Assembly (NCBI GenBank): GCA_037176845.1
Contig: JAYKXP010000046.1
Coordinates: forward strand, 186,001 to 250,000
From: Paramarasmius palmivorus
Taxonomy: Eukaryota > Basidiomycota > Agaricomycetes > Agaricales > Marasmiaceae
Direction: 5' to 3'
Length of the DNA stretch: 64,000 nucleotides
The position numbers and the translations under genes were made by a program. The first letter of the stretch is position 1; each line of letters opens with the position of its first letter. Under the pieces are notes generated by a model. It was not told where the DNA came from and ran no database searches. It saw nothing but the letters and a program-made list of their open reading frames with translations. Of this stretch, positions 13,290-26,100 are shown piece after piece.

Positions 13290-13977
13290 ATTGGAAATGT
13301 ATTCGGGAACGTCCCCGACCACGGGAAAACGAGGCTCTGTATCACAATTTCAAAATGATAGATATCACTAGAGAGATGTTGTGTAAGAGATGTTACGGTT
13401 TTGCGACCGCTTCTCGCTGCTTCATATTCTCTTCGCGGCGCAAGCAACCAGCTGTGACCAGTGTCTTGGCTCTTATCTGTGGGTACATCAGGCCCACCCT
13501 ATGTAGGGTTCAAATTCAAATTAAATTCAATTCTCAATTTGTTCTCAAGGGTATATAGGAACCAAACGGTAGGTTCGATGTAAAATCCGCTCCTAACCAG
13601 ACTGAACTCTTGTACAGCTTCTCAGAAGAGTATCATTGCGATACTTAGCAACTCAGTCTTGTATCTTCTGGCCCACGGTGACCAATGCAAAACCAAAATG
13701 CACACGATGCTAATTCATCATCATTCGACCCTAATCCACAATTCACTCAGGGTTTGCCTCAACTCATGCGCTGATGAACGCGGGTGATAGCCGAAGACTT
13801 ATCTGAAAATACGGGGATGGGAATCATGGGATGTAGAAATTCACCCTTTGCGACCTGCTGTAGAGCCAGAGATATAAGAGGAACTCCCTCATCAGATTAA
13901 TCTTTACACCCATACGCTCCCGGTTGGGACACCACTCTCACTTGATTCTAAACTTTGCCGCTCATTTGCCACTAATC
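13290..13977. other. Intergenic region upstream of the first ASST-like gene
   Basis: About 690 bases with no gene seen. A weak TATA-like TATAAG occurs at 13873-13878, about 100 bases before the next start. A short imperfect AAATTCAAATT repeat lies near 13510-13530. Confidence 0.5.
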
Positions 13978-16099
13978 ATGAAGCAGATGCTTCCCTCGAT
14001 TCTATCTTCCATTATCATACTTTCCCGATTTGCCTCCGCCGAGAAAGCATTCATTCAAGACAGTGCCTACGAAAACGGTGAATATGGTCCTGGGCCCACT
14101 CAATCTTTCCAAGCTGTGGACTATAAACCGTAGGTGGCCTTCTTACGAGTTTTCAAACATAACGTTGAATGCCTTTTTTTTACGTAGAGTCCAATGGAAT
14201 TATGTTCTTCCGACTGATAATTCGACAGAGCTGAAAGTCTCCACCGGTCTCATTTTCAGTGCGCCAAGAGGTGGGTACACTTAGCATGAACATTTGATTC
14301 GTTATACTGAACAAAAATACCAGGTGCCGACGTTGCTCAACCCGGCGGGGTAATCTCAAACTTGGATGGGACGATGGTGTATTCCGCTGCGGAATATGGA
14401 CAAACAATGACTTTCATGAAAGTCCAATACAATGAGACCGACCACATTCTACTGTGGACGGGTCAGTTTTTGAGTGCCGGATACGGCTATGGGCGCAACC
14501 TCCTTCTCAATCAAAAATACGAAGTAGTTGCCAACTTGTCAGTGGTCACCTACATTTGCTAAACCACGACACTGACTTCTTTTACAGTACAACAGATTTG
14601 GACGGTGTTCTCGCTGATTTCCACGATGTAAGAGTCAAAGCGTTCAATTTGATAATAGTGACACTAACATACTGTGTAGACCTTTATCACCGCCGAGGGG
14701 ACGGCAATTATGACTGCGTATGCCACGGTGCCCCGCGACCTCACCCCTTACAATGGCCCCAACCCTGGTTTCATCGTCGGCGGTGTTTTCCAGGAAATTG
14801 AGATCGAAACCGGTAAGTCCTAGATATCTTGTGGGCAAATGATGACGTTTTCAACATTAATCTTACTGCTCAGGTCATGTACTCTTCATGTGGAACTCTC
14901 TGGATCATGTCGACCCCACCGAAGGCTATGCCGATCCTGGACCAACAGGCGGAAGCACAGAAAGCCCATGGGACTACTTCGTAAGTCTAGCTATTTGATT
15001 TTTCGGACATCAAGGGTCGCTCTAACCTACGGGTTTAGCATATCAACAGCGTAGAAAAGGACAGCGCAGGAAACTACCTAATTTCGGCTCGTCATACTCA
15101 CGCCGTTTACTACATTGACGGCCAATCTGGAGAGATCATCTGGAGGTTGGTAGACTGATGTCTCATACTCAGTCGCTATCTAACCAAGTCCCATTCAGGT
15201 TAAATGGCAAGAAATCTGACTTTACGATGACTACTGGAACTCCGTTTACGTGGCAACATGATGCTCGATGGCAGGGAGAGAACGTTATCAGGTCAGTTCT
15301 TGAATCCTCCCGTTTCAGTAAAAGTCGTTCTCATGCCCACATCCGTAGTCTGTTCGACAATGCTGCATCAACCTGGCAAGAAGATGGAGAGACTGCTCGT
15401 GGCATCGTCCTCAGCATCGACACAGAGTCTAAGACAGCCACACTGATCGAAGAGCTATTCCCTTTCAACCGTATGCCGTCGCCATCTCAGGGAAACATGC
15501 AAGTTATGGAGAATGGCAACATGATGGTTGGGTGAGAAAGTTTCCTTGGAAATCAAATCGCTATTCAAAACTCATTGTATCCCCATCAGATGGGGTAAAA
15601 ACCCATACTTCTCTGAATACGATGCGGACGGTAACATCCTATACTCGGTTCACTTTGGTATCGGTGATGTTCAAGCGTGTATGTCGACTTCTCAAGCCCC
15701 TTAAATTTCCACGACGCTTATACGCATCTCCTAGACCGTGCTTACCGCTTTGACTGGACCGCACGTCCTAGCACACGTCCTACCATCGGATTGAAGGCTG
15801 AGAACAGCGTTGTCGACGTCTATGCTAGCTGGAACGGTGCCACAGAGGTCGTGATCTGGGAACTATTTGCTTCAACTGCAGAAGCACCTACCGAAATGGT
15901 CTCCTTGACCACTGTACCCAAGACGGATTTCGAGACTACGATTCCGTACACGGGCGAGGTAGATTATGCATACTTCCAAATTGCACCAAAGAATGCAGAT
16001 GGACAGTACTTGGCTTACTCCGACCTTTTGGGCTTGGACGGCACAAGGATTGTAGGACCCGCAAGCCAGGTCGTCGATGCTCCGCCGTTGAACGCATAG
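13978..16099 (+). CDS. Secreted arylsulfotransferase-like protein (ASST_2, PF14269 type), copy 1
   Basis: Fungal relative of arylsulfate sulfotransferases, predicted to fold as a beta-propeller; substrate and reaction in fungi are not established. Signal peptide at MKQMLPSILSSIIILSRFASA. The spliced protein contains AQPGGVISNLDGTMVYSA, GYGYGRNLLLNQKYEVVANF, DGVLADFHD, NPGFIVGGVFQEIEIETG, WNSLDHVDPTEGYADPGP, DYFHINSVEKDSAGNYLISA, TWQHDARW, SQGNMQVMENGNMMVGWG and ASWNGATEVVIWELFAS, the usual order of conserved blocks. The histidines in DFHD, DHVDP, ARHTH and QHDAR are candidates for the active site by analogy with the bacterial enzyme. About ten short introns. It ends VVDAPPLNA, with no C-terminal hydrophobic tail, so it should be fully secreted. 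It is followed about 1 kb later by a close paralog. Confidence 0.85.
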
Positions 16100-17133
16100 A
16101 AATATGTATCTCGAATGTAAATAAATCGTGTTCTAAGCGCTTAATGAGCGCTTTGCCAATCGGCAATATCCGAGTTGGGTTTTAATTATGTTCCCACCAG
16201 TTGGGCCCGGGGATGGCCTGATGCTAGCTCACTTTGGACAAACGCTGCGTCCTCTCAACTGTTTCTTGGATATCAGTACACCGTTACACGCTACAATACG
16301 CTTAAAACTGCGGAATTGAAAGATCGTCATACCCAGCCGAAGCTCGGAAGCTTGCCTAGCCTCTTAAAACACCGCCACTGGCAGTTCTGGATGGATGTTG
16401 GATGGATGTCTTTTCGAAGTTGGAGGGCAATGCTACATGATCTGCATGATCCACCGGGACCTGGAGGGCGAGTCGCCATATCCCGCGTTCAAGTCGATCC
16501 CCGCTGCACAAGACAGGCTCACTAAGATACAGTCTTTTTGAGTGCAGTGCATATTACTTCCACACTTCACGACTGTTTCCTTCACAGCCAAAACTACCAG
16601 CTTGACCAGACCATGGCTATCACCATGCAACAAATCAGATTGTCTTCCTTTTCCGTGGACAGGTTTCTCAGCAATATACATGTCTGCTCTATGATCCGCT
16701 AGATGGGTGGGCAGTTGGGGTCAAGAATTCGTCAGGCACAACAGTGTGCGGTGCAAGTTCTTGCGGCTGCCCATCCTCTGAATCGTACTTGTTGCCCGAA
16801 TTCTTTCCCGCACGCGTATATACAATTCCTCTGAGAGTTGCAACGTAACATTGTATTGGGCTCACACCATACAAAAGAATGCCAGGCTACATATGAGCAA
16901 CCAAGAAGTACCGAATGTTCGGCAACCGTGTGTAGCATGCACCATAGTAGGAAATGAAAAGCGTGACGTCACGTATCACGTTCTCCTTCCCCAACGGACC
17001 ATTGACGGACATTTTATCTCATGGCCAATAATCATAATGGCCATCATGTCCACATCCCCACACGATCATGGATTCACGACTTAAATAGGCGGCATCTAGT
17101 TTTGTTGCGTCTGCTAACCTATTCCTTCTCGCA
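16100..17133. other. Intergenic region between the two ASST-like genes
   Basis: One kilobase with no supported gene. It holds the terminator region of copy 1 and the promoter of copy 2. A short imperfect TGGATGGATG repeat is seen at about 16389-16410. Confidence 0.5.
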
Positions 17134-19384
17134 ATGAAGTGTCTTTCCACGCGACGGTCACTGCTCTTGTCATCCCTGGTGTCGTTGGCATGCGCGGAGA
17201 GGGCGTTCATTGAAAACAGTGACTACGAAAGTGGTGCATTGGGTCCTAGCCCTGCTCAGTCCTTTCAGTCTACTGGTTTTCAACCGTGAGTATTCTCCCG
17301 AATTGGCTGGCACTCTAGAAAGGCTGAATATTATTATTATTATGCAGCGTGCAATGGAACGTTGTCAACGAGGGTGACAGCACTGCGTCGAAGCAAGACT
17401 CTTCCGGAATGATCTTCATGGCTCCCAGAGGTTAATATTCGCCTTCTCAACGTGTCGTGCTCCATTCATATCTGATTGCTGTTATAGGTACATCTGTTGC
17501 TCAACCTGGAGGAGTCATCTCAAACCAAGACGGGACCATGGTCTGGTCAGCCTCAGACTTCGGGGAAAGCATGACATTCCACAAAGTGACCTACAAGAAT
17601 AAGGACCATCTTCTACTTTGGACAGGAGAATTCTCACTCTCTGGCTATGGTTTTGGTCACAATCTACTCCTCAACCAAAGTTACGACGTTGTGGCAAACT
17701 TGTGAGACTCTGCTTCTGTTCCGTTTTATCAATTCAATGACCCTTTCTCATTAGTACAACTGTCAATTTGGACGGAGTGCTTTCTGATTTTCACGATGTC
17801 AGTCATCGCTTCCCCTATCCACAGCGGCTAATCACTAATGGCATCCCGCTTGTAGATTGTCATCACCAACAAGAACACGGCGATCATGACCGCGTATGTC
17901 ACCGCCTCACGCGATTTGTCGCCGTTCCAGGGACCCAATCCAGGCTTTATTCTTGGAGGCGTTTTCCAGGAGATTGATATTGCCTCAGGTGAGTTCAAAA
18001 AATTGTTCGAATCTCAACGCATCAGACGAACTCGTTGCTGACAGCGAGCAATCGCAGGCAAGGAAATATTTACGTGGAACTCCCTTGATCACGTCGACCC
18101 CAGTGAAGGTTTTGCCTCCCCAGGCGTCTCGGGTACCAGTGAAGAACCCTGGGACTATTTCGTACGTATTACATGTCGATGAGAACGACGCGAGAATATC
18201 TGATTCTTCCACACAGCATATAAATAGTATAGACAAAGATAGTTCGGGGAACTATCTAATTTCTGCCCGGCATACGCATACATTGTACTATGTCGATGGA
18301 AGCTCGGGTAACATCCTTTGGAGGTGGGAAAGGATCACTTTTTTCTGTCACATATCACGAATTCTCAACTTCTGTGTAGGATCGGTGGTACCTTGAATAA
18401 CTTTACGATCGGAGACGGTGCATGGTTCTCATGGCAGCATGATGCACGCTGGCATGGCAATAATAGGATCAGGTCTTTTTCCTCGAAGCTGACTCGAAGC
18501 TCTGCATACTGACGCCACGGGCCACTTAGTGTCTTTGATAACGCAGCATCTGACTTTGCCGTCAATGGACCGACTGCTCGAGGGCTCATACTGAACGTCG
18601 ATACCTCCAACATGACCGTGTCACTTGCCCAACAAATGCTTCCCTTCGTTCAGAATGTCTCCACGTCACAGGGAAATGTACAGCTGTTGGACAACGGCAA
18701 CGTCCAAATCGGGTGAGCTTTCTTGTCTTCTCCAAGTGCCTGCCAAACTCAAAGTCTTTCGTACGCAGTTGGGGCTCTCGGCCGTACTTTTCCGAATACG
18801 ATTCCAATGGAAATATGCTCAACGCCGTTCACTTTGGGGTTGGGGACGTTCAATCCTGTAAGCATCCCAATATATATTCAAACATTTGTAACTGACGCTT
18901 TTTCTCAGATCGGGTATACCTCCAATCCTGGACCGGTCGTCCACGAACAACACCCTCATTGGGATTCTCCTTGGGTGTTGGTAGCGATATAACCGAGGTT
19001 GGTGCTAGTTGGAACGGCGCCACCGAAATAGCTTCTTGGGAACTCTTCGGATCTACCGCTGATTCTCCACAAGAAGGTATCTCCCTGAACACGACTTCGA
19101 AAACTGATTTCGAGACAGCAATCACCTACTCTGGATCAACGCAGTATACCTACTTCCAAGTCGCAGCCAAAAATGCTCAAGGACAATATCTGGCATTTTC
19201 GGATTTCCAGAGCAAGGATGGAAATAGAGTTGCCGCGGCCGCAAACCAGACTGCTGATGCCCCGCCTTTAGACGGTGAATCACCACCACCGTCATCAAGT
19301 GGGAATGCCAATGGGGCTGCGGCGTTGCGACCCGCGGTGTTCTTGAGCGCTGTCGTCGGCGTTGGCGTTGGGCTCTGGTCATGA
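17134..19384 (+). CDS. Secreted arylsulfotransferase-like protein (ASST_2 type), copy 2, GPI-anchor-like tail
   Basis: Tandem paralog of the preceding gene, with the same blocks: AQPGGVISNQDGTMVWSA, GYGFGHNLLLNQSYDVVANF, DGVLSDFHD, NPGFILGGVFQEIDIASG, WNSLDHVDPSEGFASPG, ISARHTHTLYYVDG, SWQHDARW, GWGSRPYFSEYDSNG and ASWNGATEIASWELFGS. The start MKCLSTRRSLLLSSLVSLA encodes a signal peptide. Unlike copy 1 it continues past DAPPL with a Pro/Ser-rich spacer (ESPPPSSSGNANGAAA) and a final hydrophobic run (PAVFLSAVVGVGVGLWS), which looks like a GPI-attachment signal. Intron positions largely match copy 1, supporting recent duplication. A TTA repeat sits in the first intron (about 17329-17343). Function is inferred only at family level. 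Confidence 0.85.
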
Positions 19385-20431
19385 GGTTGATGAGCGCGTA
19401 CTTGTTTACCTCACATGGTTGCCTCTGAATTGCACCTGATACCATGGAATGGATCACGGAAGGGACATGTTAATACACGAACAGTTAATGGACATGAACA
19501 GACATGAACCATAGGGACTCCCAAGGACGGGAAAGTAATTAGAATTTAGTGCTCATTAGTGCTGGATTTACGTATCAAAGCTGTAGAACGATGTCACCCA
19601 TGACGCTGTAAAAGGTTATTTTTCTTGAGCCTTTGGCTAGTCAGACAGCTAAAAGCTTGACGCTTGAAGTTCAACGAAAATCATCATTATCTATCGGCAT
19701 GTATTGGCGTGATATGTATACTGTATATCGTCAACGGAAAAGTCAAAGGGAAAAGAGAAACCCAGAGGAGTGATATAATGATATGGATGGTGGGGGAATG
19801 GTGGTATTGTGACGTGTGCAATGCTGTTATATACGGATGTAGAAGACGAAAGATATCGAACGAAAAAAATACACAGAAAAAACTGAACGAGAACATGGCC
19901 GGATAATATCCTTTTGACCCAAGTCCGTAAAACGCAAGGTGAAGATCGTGGGATGGAAACATCCGCTACATCCAACCGACCATGAATACTCCGTAAAGGA
20001 GTGCGTGTTGAAGTGAAGCAAAGGGGGTAGGGTGAGGGGTGAGGGGTAGTATATGGCGGGGTTGCAGGCGGTGGGACTGGTCATGATCGGTTTTAGGAGA
20101 AGAAATACGAACGACGAGGACATTTGCAGACACTAGTAGTACAAAACCAAAGATGTGGCAGAGATCATATGAGAGGTAGGACTAGAGGTGAAATCCAGGA
20201 ACGAAAATTACGGACGAGGGAACCCAAAGGATGCGGCCGGAGGAGGTATGATGTACAGCTTGACGGAGTGAAGGATCGAGACCATACCGGTCAGGATGTT
20301 CAAAACGTCGATAATGATAACCAAAAAAACAAACAAACAGACGGTGGACATGTCACCAACGACTGGTGGCAGTAGAGCGGAAAAAAAACCAAAATACATC
20401 ATAAAAAAGAATAAGGTAAAGCCGAGGACGA
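19385..20431. other. Intergenic region between convergent ASST copy 2 and the Gac1-like gene
   Basis: Both flanking genes end here, so this kilobase is mainly 3' untranslated and spacer sequence. Open frames on both strands, including the purine/pyrimidine-skewed stretch at 19690-20400, lack any recognisable protein feature. Confidence 0.5.
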
Positions 20432-23011
20432 CTATGCTGCCAGCGGAGTGGGGCACCTCGAGTTTTCCACTCCATTACTACCAGTAACGGACGTTGGAGT
20501 CACCGACCCGCTCCCCATAACCGGTGGCGAGATATGTGGACCATAAGCAAAACCTTGCAGCCGTGGAGACGTTGCCCCGAGGATTTCGTCGACGCTGGAC
20601 GAGGATGATGAACGGGAGAGTGCTTCAGGGGGAGAGTTGGCCTCTGAGCTAGAGCTACAACTGGAATCTGTACCTCCGGTATAGAAGCAGAACCTGGAAG
20701 ATATTGTTTAGCTCGAATTCAAGTGAACGAGAATAAAGAGATATACTGACTTGTTCAAGAACTGGTGATAATTCGTCTTCGGACTAGCCGACGTCATATC
20801 AGCATTCAAAGCAGCCGTGAGCGTCGAAACAAAGTCATCTGTGCACGGGGACGATAGGCTCGAACTCGAAGCAGGCGATGAGGAAGAGGATGATGACTCG
20901 AGGAGCGCAGCAGATAGTGTAGGCATCAATAACGTGTCCGTTGTCAAGTTTCTGGGAGTGAGGTCAGACGCCCTTGGAATCAAGGATCGCGGGGTGCTAT
21001 CCGAAGGTGAGAGCGAGAAGTAGTCCGGACTGCATAATGGTGTTGAGAGGACTGAGTCGTCCGAGCTGGAGGCTGTTATGCCACCTGATGGTGGTGTCCT
21101 CTTGATCCCTGAACCTTTACCCCCAAGGATTTCAACGTCAAAATAACCACGATGATGATTCCTAACAACTCGCTCCTTGACAGGGACGGCGTATGGCGTA
21201 TCCTCAAGATCTGAAGGCACATACTGTGATGGCCGGAAAGCATCACCATCCAAGTCCCGAGGAGACCCAAGGCTGACCTTGACTTTAGGAGTCGGCTTCT
21301 CCGGAGTTTTGTGATGAGTCGAGAGTGCGGGATAGGAGTTCATCCTAGCATGTCGATACGTAGCATAGTGGGGTACGTTCGACGCAGATGGAGGGGCCCA
21401 GGACTCTTTGAACGACGAACCGAAGTCGTAGCGTGCAGCAAACGACTCGGTCTTCTTGAAGTCCGGAGGCGGATTCTGCTTTGGTGTAGCTCCACGACGA
21501 GCTCGTACAGCCGACGTTGTGTCATCCTCAGCATCACGCCTCTGAACGACCTGCTCAAGTCTCGTCTTGAGGTCGTTGATATCGCTACCAGACGAATACG
21601 ACTCCTCGCTTGGAGATCTCCTTCTCCTGGCTCGGGTCGAAACAGCGACCTTTGGTGCCTCCCTCGCAAACTTGACCACGTAATTCTTCCCAGAGTTATT
21701 ATCCCAAATATCTGTCCCATTGACTGCATACCGCACAGCGACAATCATCGTCTTCTCCTCAATCCGCACCAAGAGATCGTTGAGCTTGATCGTGAACGTG
21801 AATATATCGACATTTCCTGAGGAAGACTCTGTATACCTGGCGGTAACCTCGCTAGTGGTCTGCCAGTCATCAAATGTGAACCTGACAGCCACCCACTTTT
21901 GGTACGCCAGATTTCTAACCCTGATCTGTCCAACGACACTCGTCGTCTCGGGAATGAGCTTCATCTCTTCCAGAACAACGTCGGCATTCAGATTGATGAT
22001 GGAAGGCATGTTGACCACCTTCATCGTCAGATTCTTCTTGTCGTCGCTGCCGTAGATAAAGTCGGGGAAGTCGCTATCAGTCTCGTCCGTCGGACTGCCG
22101 TCACGAGAGACGGCGAGTGGCTTTTGCTCAGCTAGGAACAATTTGACGTGTTCCAGACGAGCATCGAACTTGACAGCCTTGGGGACCGTCGGTGTCGTCG
22201 GTTCGCTCTTGCTCGAAATACCACTACCGAGGTTGACATTGATAGTGCCAGTGAAGGCCGAGCGACAGGAAGACTTCAAAGAAGACTTTACTGGCTGGCC
22301 TGATTTTTTGCGGATGATGCTAGGAGGACTGGGAGTTTCGGAAGGTTGTGGCGGGGATTTCGTGCGCGAGAGCGAGATGAGACCAGGGTGGTACATGTGA
22401 GACTCGGATAGTGTGCGTGGCAACGTAATGTCGGTAGTACGCCTGATAGCTGGCAAGGTGGAAGATGAAGATGGCCTGGGTGTAGCGTCGTTGGCCATCT
22501 CTTCTCGGGCGTTAGGAGCCTCGGCTTCGTCAGAAGACGATGACGATCCTGAGACTGTGGGGAAAGCAGTACGGCCTTCCTTCTTCGACCGTGGATTGCG
22601 GTGAGCTGGCGTGGGAGTCGCGGGCTCGGATGGGGTAGAAGATTTCAAAAATGCCCGTGTCTTGGACGTCGGTGAAAGCCTAGAGGGGTCCGAGTCGAGG
22701 GTGAACCGTCTGCGAGAGGTACCAGCAGACGACGACGACGAGGATGTTGCCTCTTTGTCGTCATCTGGAGGCGTTGCCTGTTGTACCCTTATCTGAACTG
22801 GACTCGGTGTTGACTTCGGTGGCGACGTAGACGGTTTTGCAACCAAGGTATTCAACCGTGAAGATGAACCGCTCCTCCGAGGAATTATTGGAAGAGGTGC
22901 ACCGGCCGTATTACTATTGGAATGGCGAGACGTCAGAACGTCTATGTGGTCAAAGACGGGTGTAGACATTGTCGACATCATGTGTGGTTGGGGTGAAATC
23001 GTTGCGATCAT
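20432..23011 (-). CDS. Protein phosphatase 1 glycogen-targeting regulatory subunit with CBM21 (Gac1-like)
   Basis: Brings PP1 phosphatase to glycogen to activate glycogen synthase. The centre carries a PP1-docking RVxF-type motif in KAVKFDARLEHVKLFLAEQK, and a CBM21 domain follows (VRNLAYQKWVAVRFTFDDWQ, VRYAVNGTDIWDNNSGKNYV). The N-terminal third and the region after CBM21 are Ser/Pro/Thr-rich and probably disordered. One 3' intron at about 20699-20752 joins FLNK to FCFYTGGTDSSCSSSS, a fit to the conserved C-terminal FCFYTG block, and the stop is at 20432-20434. I chose the ATG at 23011 (MIATISPQPHMMSTMS): a probable 5' untranslated intron (23026-23091, GTGCGT to TTACAG) lies just upstream, so an upstream ATG at 23173 would fall outside. 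ATGs at 22978 or 22969 remain possible. Confidence 0.87.
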
Positions 23012-23173
23012 TAGACACGGAAAAACTGTAAGTAAACGAAAATAGGGTGTCAGTATCCGATCCTCGATGTGAAACGAGAAAAAAGACGCACTTATACAAT
23101 GGCGTTTAGAGTAGAATCGAGTGGAATGACAGCCTATAGATGGTCGAAAAGTGTCTGGCTTCGTTCTGTCCAC

Positions 23174-26100
23174 CTAGAACCCCTCGCGAAAGCCAAATTT
23201 CGTTCAACAAGGTTCGCGAGTCAAAGCAACGAACTTGGTTGACTCGACCGCGACCCACTAAGCAACTGTTCCGCTCTTCCTAAGTGAACTTCAACGCCCC
23301 AGTAAGCAGCCTTCCTCTGGATTTAAAAGTCCGAGAAAGTAGATAAATCCTGCTCAGAAGAGGCTGTCCTAGCGATTCCTGCGACTGCGACTGATAGAAT
23401 GCAAAAGGGGGAGAGAGAATCCCGAGTTAACAAGATGGAAGAGAAGAACAGGAAACTCGCTGGCGAGCTTGGTGCTGGAGGACGAGAACGTCGAACAGCG
23501 GATGCTGTGGGAGGACCAAGGGGTTGGGGACGGACGCCCGAGGTAAGAGACCCCTCTACTTTTTATCAAGCATAGCCGCCCTCGCCACGTGCGCCTAGAT
23601 TCCACTTCGTCATACAAATTCCGTAAGGATAAGGAAGTTCTGAGAATTTTTTCTCTTCTTCTGTCATGGTTCTGTCTTATCAACCTCTCTCTACCGGTAC
23701 GGTCTTCCTGATCTACGCTCAGTATCAGGACCAGAATAACGACCTTTTTGACTTTCTCTTGCTCAGGTATCAAGTTCATCTTTTTTTCCAAGCAAGGTGC
23801 CTGGTAGTGTCGATGACGACGAGATGATACAAGCCGCGCTTCAGCAAAAGATATATTATTACATCGGTAACGCGTGCATCATCATCGCCAAACTCGTACC
23901 ATTTTTCATCAGTTACATCGTTCTCAACGACGGGAACCAACATGCCCAGCCAGGTGGCCGCACTCAGTAAGACTGCCCAAAAAAATTCACCCCCACAAGC
24001 CACCGCGTTCCGCCCGCTAGCAAGCGGAATTTGATCCAAATCTTGGAGCATATACGCCTCCCAGTTTGTGCTTTTCCCCAAAAACTTTGTTGTTGATGTT
24101 GATTCGAGCGCCTTCGGCAACTCTTCAATGTGACGCCACCCAGAAAACTGGCGACAACCATCATCTCCCCGTAAGTTGTCAAACCTTCCCCAACAAACCC
24201 ACTCCTGAATTGACTGATCCCGATGCCTTTTTTGCCGCTTTAGGCTTCCCAGGTGAGAAATCGAGCTCTTTCTCAAGTCACTCTATTCAGGAGCTCTGTC
24301 CAGTTACTAGGGATCGAGTGGTTGAAACGATCCAACCCCAACGGAAGCTAATCGCGGACTTCCAGATACCTCCAGATAACCCCTCTGGAATGCAGGTGTA
24401 GTGGCAGACGCCACCCGGGTCCGAACGTGGTCCTCCAGCGCCTCCGAGTATACAGGTACCAGTCTCCATTCAACTAAAATCCACTGTAAGTCCAATCACC
24501 TGACAAAGCACTCTGAGTCGTTCATTCATCTCACATCGCGGTCAATGATGCGATTTGGACGAGGCTCACTGACTAATTTAACCCCCGAGAGTCTCGTATG
24601 AACGATAAGGACGCCTTTTCTTTCAACCACGCTGTCCGTCGGATGCTCAATAAGCTCCTCACTAAGCTCTATCGTTTTTCTATCATGACGCATTACACGG
24701 CCACGATCCCGCAGTTTGGTCTTTCGACTGATATCAAGTGGCCCGCGGAACAGGAATGTAGGCTGGGCGCTTCCCTGCCACATATCACAATGAAATGAAT
24801 TGAACACTGCGTCATTTGTCGTGAGTTGATCCTGCTATCAATGTTCGTAGTCTGTTCGTAGACTTACCACCCTCTTCAAAGTATCTGGGGTGTTGGAGAC
24901 TTTCGGTGAATTTTCATCAGTCTTCTACCTTCGGAAGGATTTGAACATACTTTCACGCACATTCGCCAACTCCGTTTGCGGCGCATGGGCGTATCAAACA
25001 ACTCTCCGTGGTACTCGCAAGAGGATTTTCGTCCAGGGACGCCTTGGTTCACCGCTCTCCGGGGTTGCCGGACTAGGTGGGTTCCTATAGCTTTTTTTAT
25101 TTTTCACCTCTCATGTCCCATGATACACAACTCAGTTCATGCTACTAATTATCTACTCCCAAGGGCGAACAGTTTCAATCACACGTACCTGGATCTGAAT
25201 GAAGTAGCGCCACCCTGTGCTGCCACTGTCAATCAGTTTATCTGATAAAATGTGTTCAACGACGAAGTATAACCGCAATGTAGATATGGGGATTTCACAG
25301 GGTCCAATTAATGGTAACCTCAAAATGTCCGAGATTTGTCTGGTTGGCCAAACCAAAGCCTACGAAAACAAGGAAACCAACAGGTGAACGCCACTACCTA
25401 TCTGATGTTTGAAGTATTACCGCAAAAATAGACAGGTGGGCAAGAGTTCTTACTTGGCGTCCTCGAGAAATAATTCCATGTCTTCTTATCGCCGTCATAA
25501 AGCTTCTTAGATTCTATTTACACTATGAATACTCGCACCGGACTCCGGAATCTCCGATTTTGGTGTTTTTCAACGCGAAGCCCTCCCTCTCGGCCATGGT
25601 GCCAACACCAATCCCGACGCCATCAACACCACCTACATCCACTACATCTCAGTACCCGACCTGGACTGAAAAGGCCGAGGACGTTGATAGCGGTGGCTTG
25701 ATAAACATACTCGTCGCTTTCGCATCATTCTAAAGAACCAAGACTTTCTGAAGTTGTCGTCATAGAAGAACTTCCATGAGCCTCAAACCGAGTCCGAACT
25801 TCTTTGTACTCTATCAGAACGTTTATTCACTCCTGACTGTGCTTGGGAGCCTCGAGGTTTTACATTCCACCTTGAGCACCCCCGCATGCTCGTGTGAAAA
25901 CGAAACGCCGAGGACAGCACAGACGTCAAGACGTAGAAGTTTCTATCACGTTCGTTACATCGAATGAGTACCCACATACATTCATATGGAACGTTGACAT
26001 TAACGACTATCTCAAGACTGTCATTTGTGCTATATCGGCCGAAAACAAGACACACTGCGCAGGCATTCAAAGAGCGCCATCAACTCCTGAAGCGTCACAG

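Noticed and set aside
20817..22796. Several plus-strand open frames opposite the Gac1-like gene
   Set aside because: They are shadows of the low-complexity Ser/Pro codons of the real minus-strand gene.
23369..24276. Two long minus-strand open frames (140 and 166 codons)
   Set aside because: Neither shows a recognisable domain or a consistent splice chain, and the plus strand of the same area has the more protein-like fragments.
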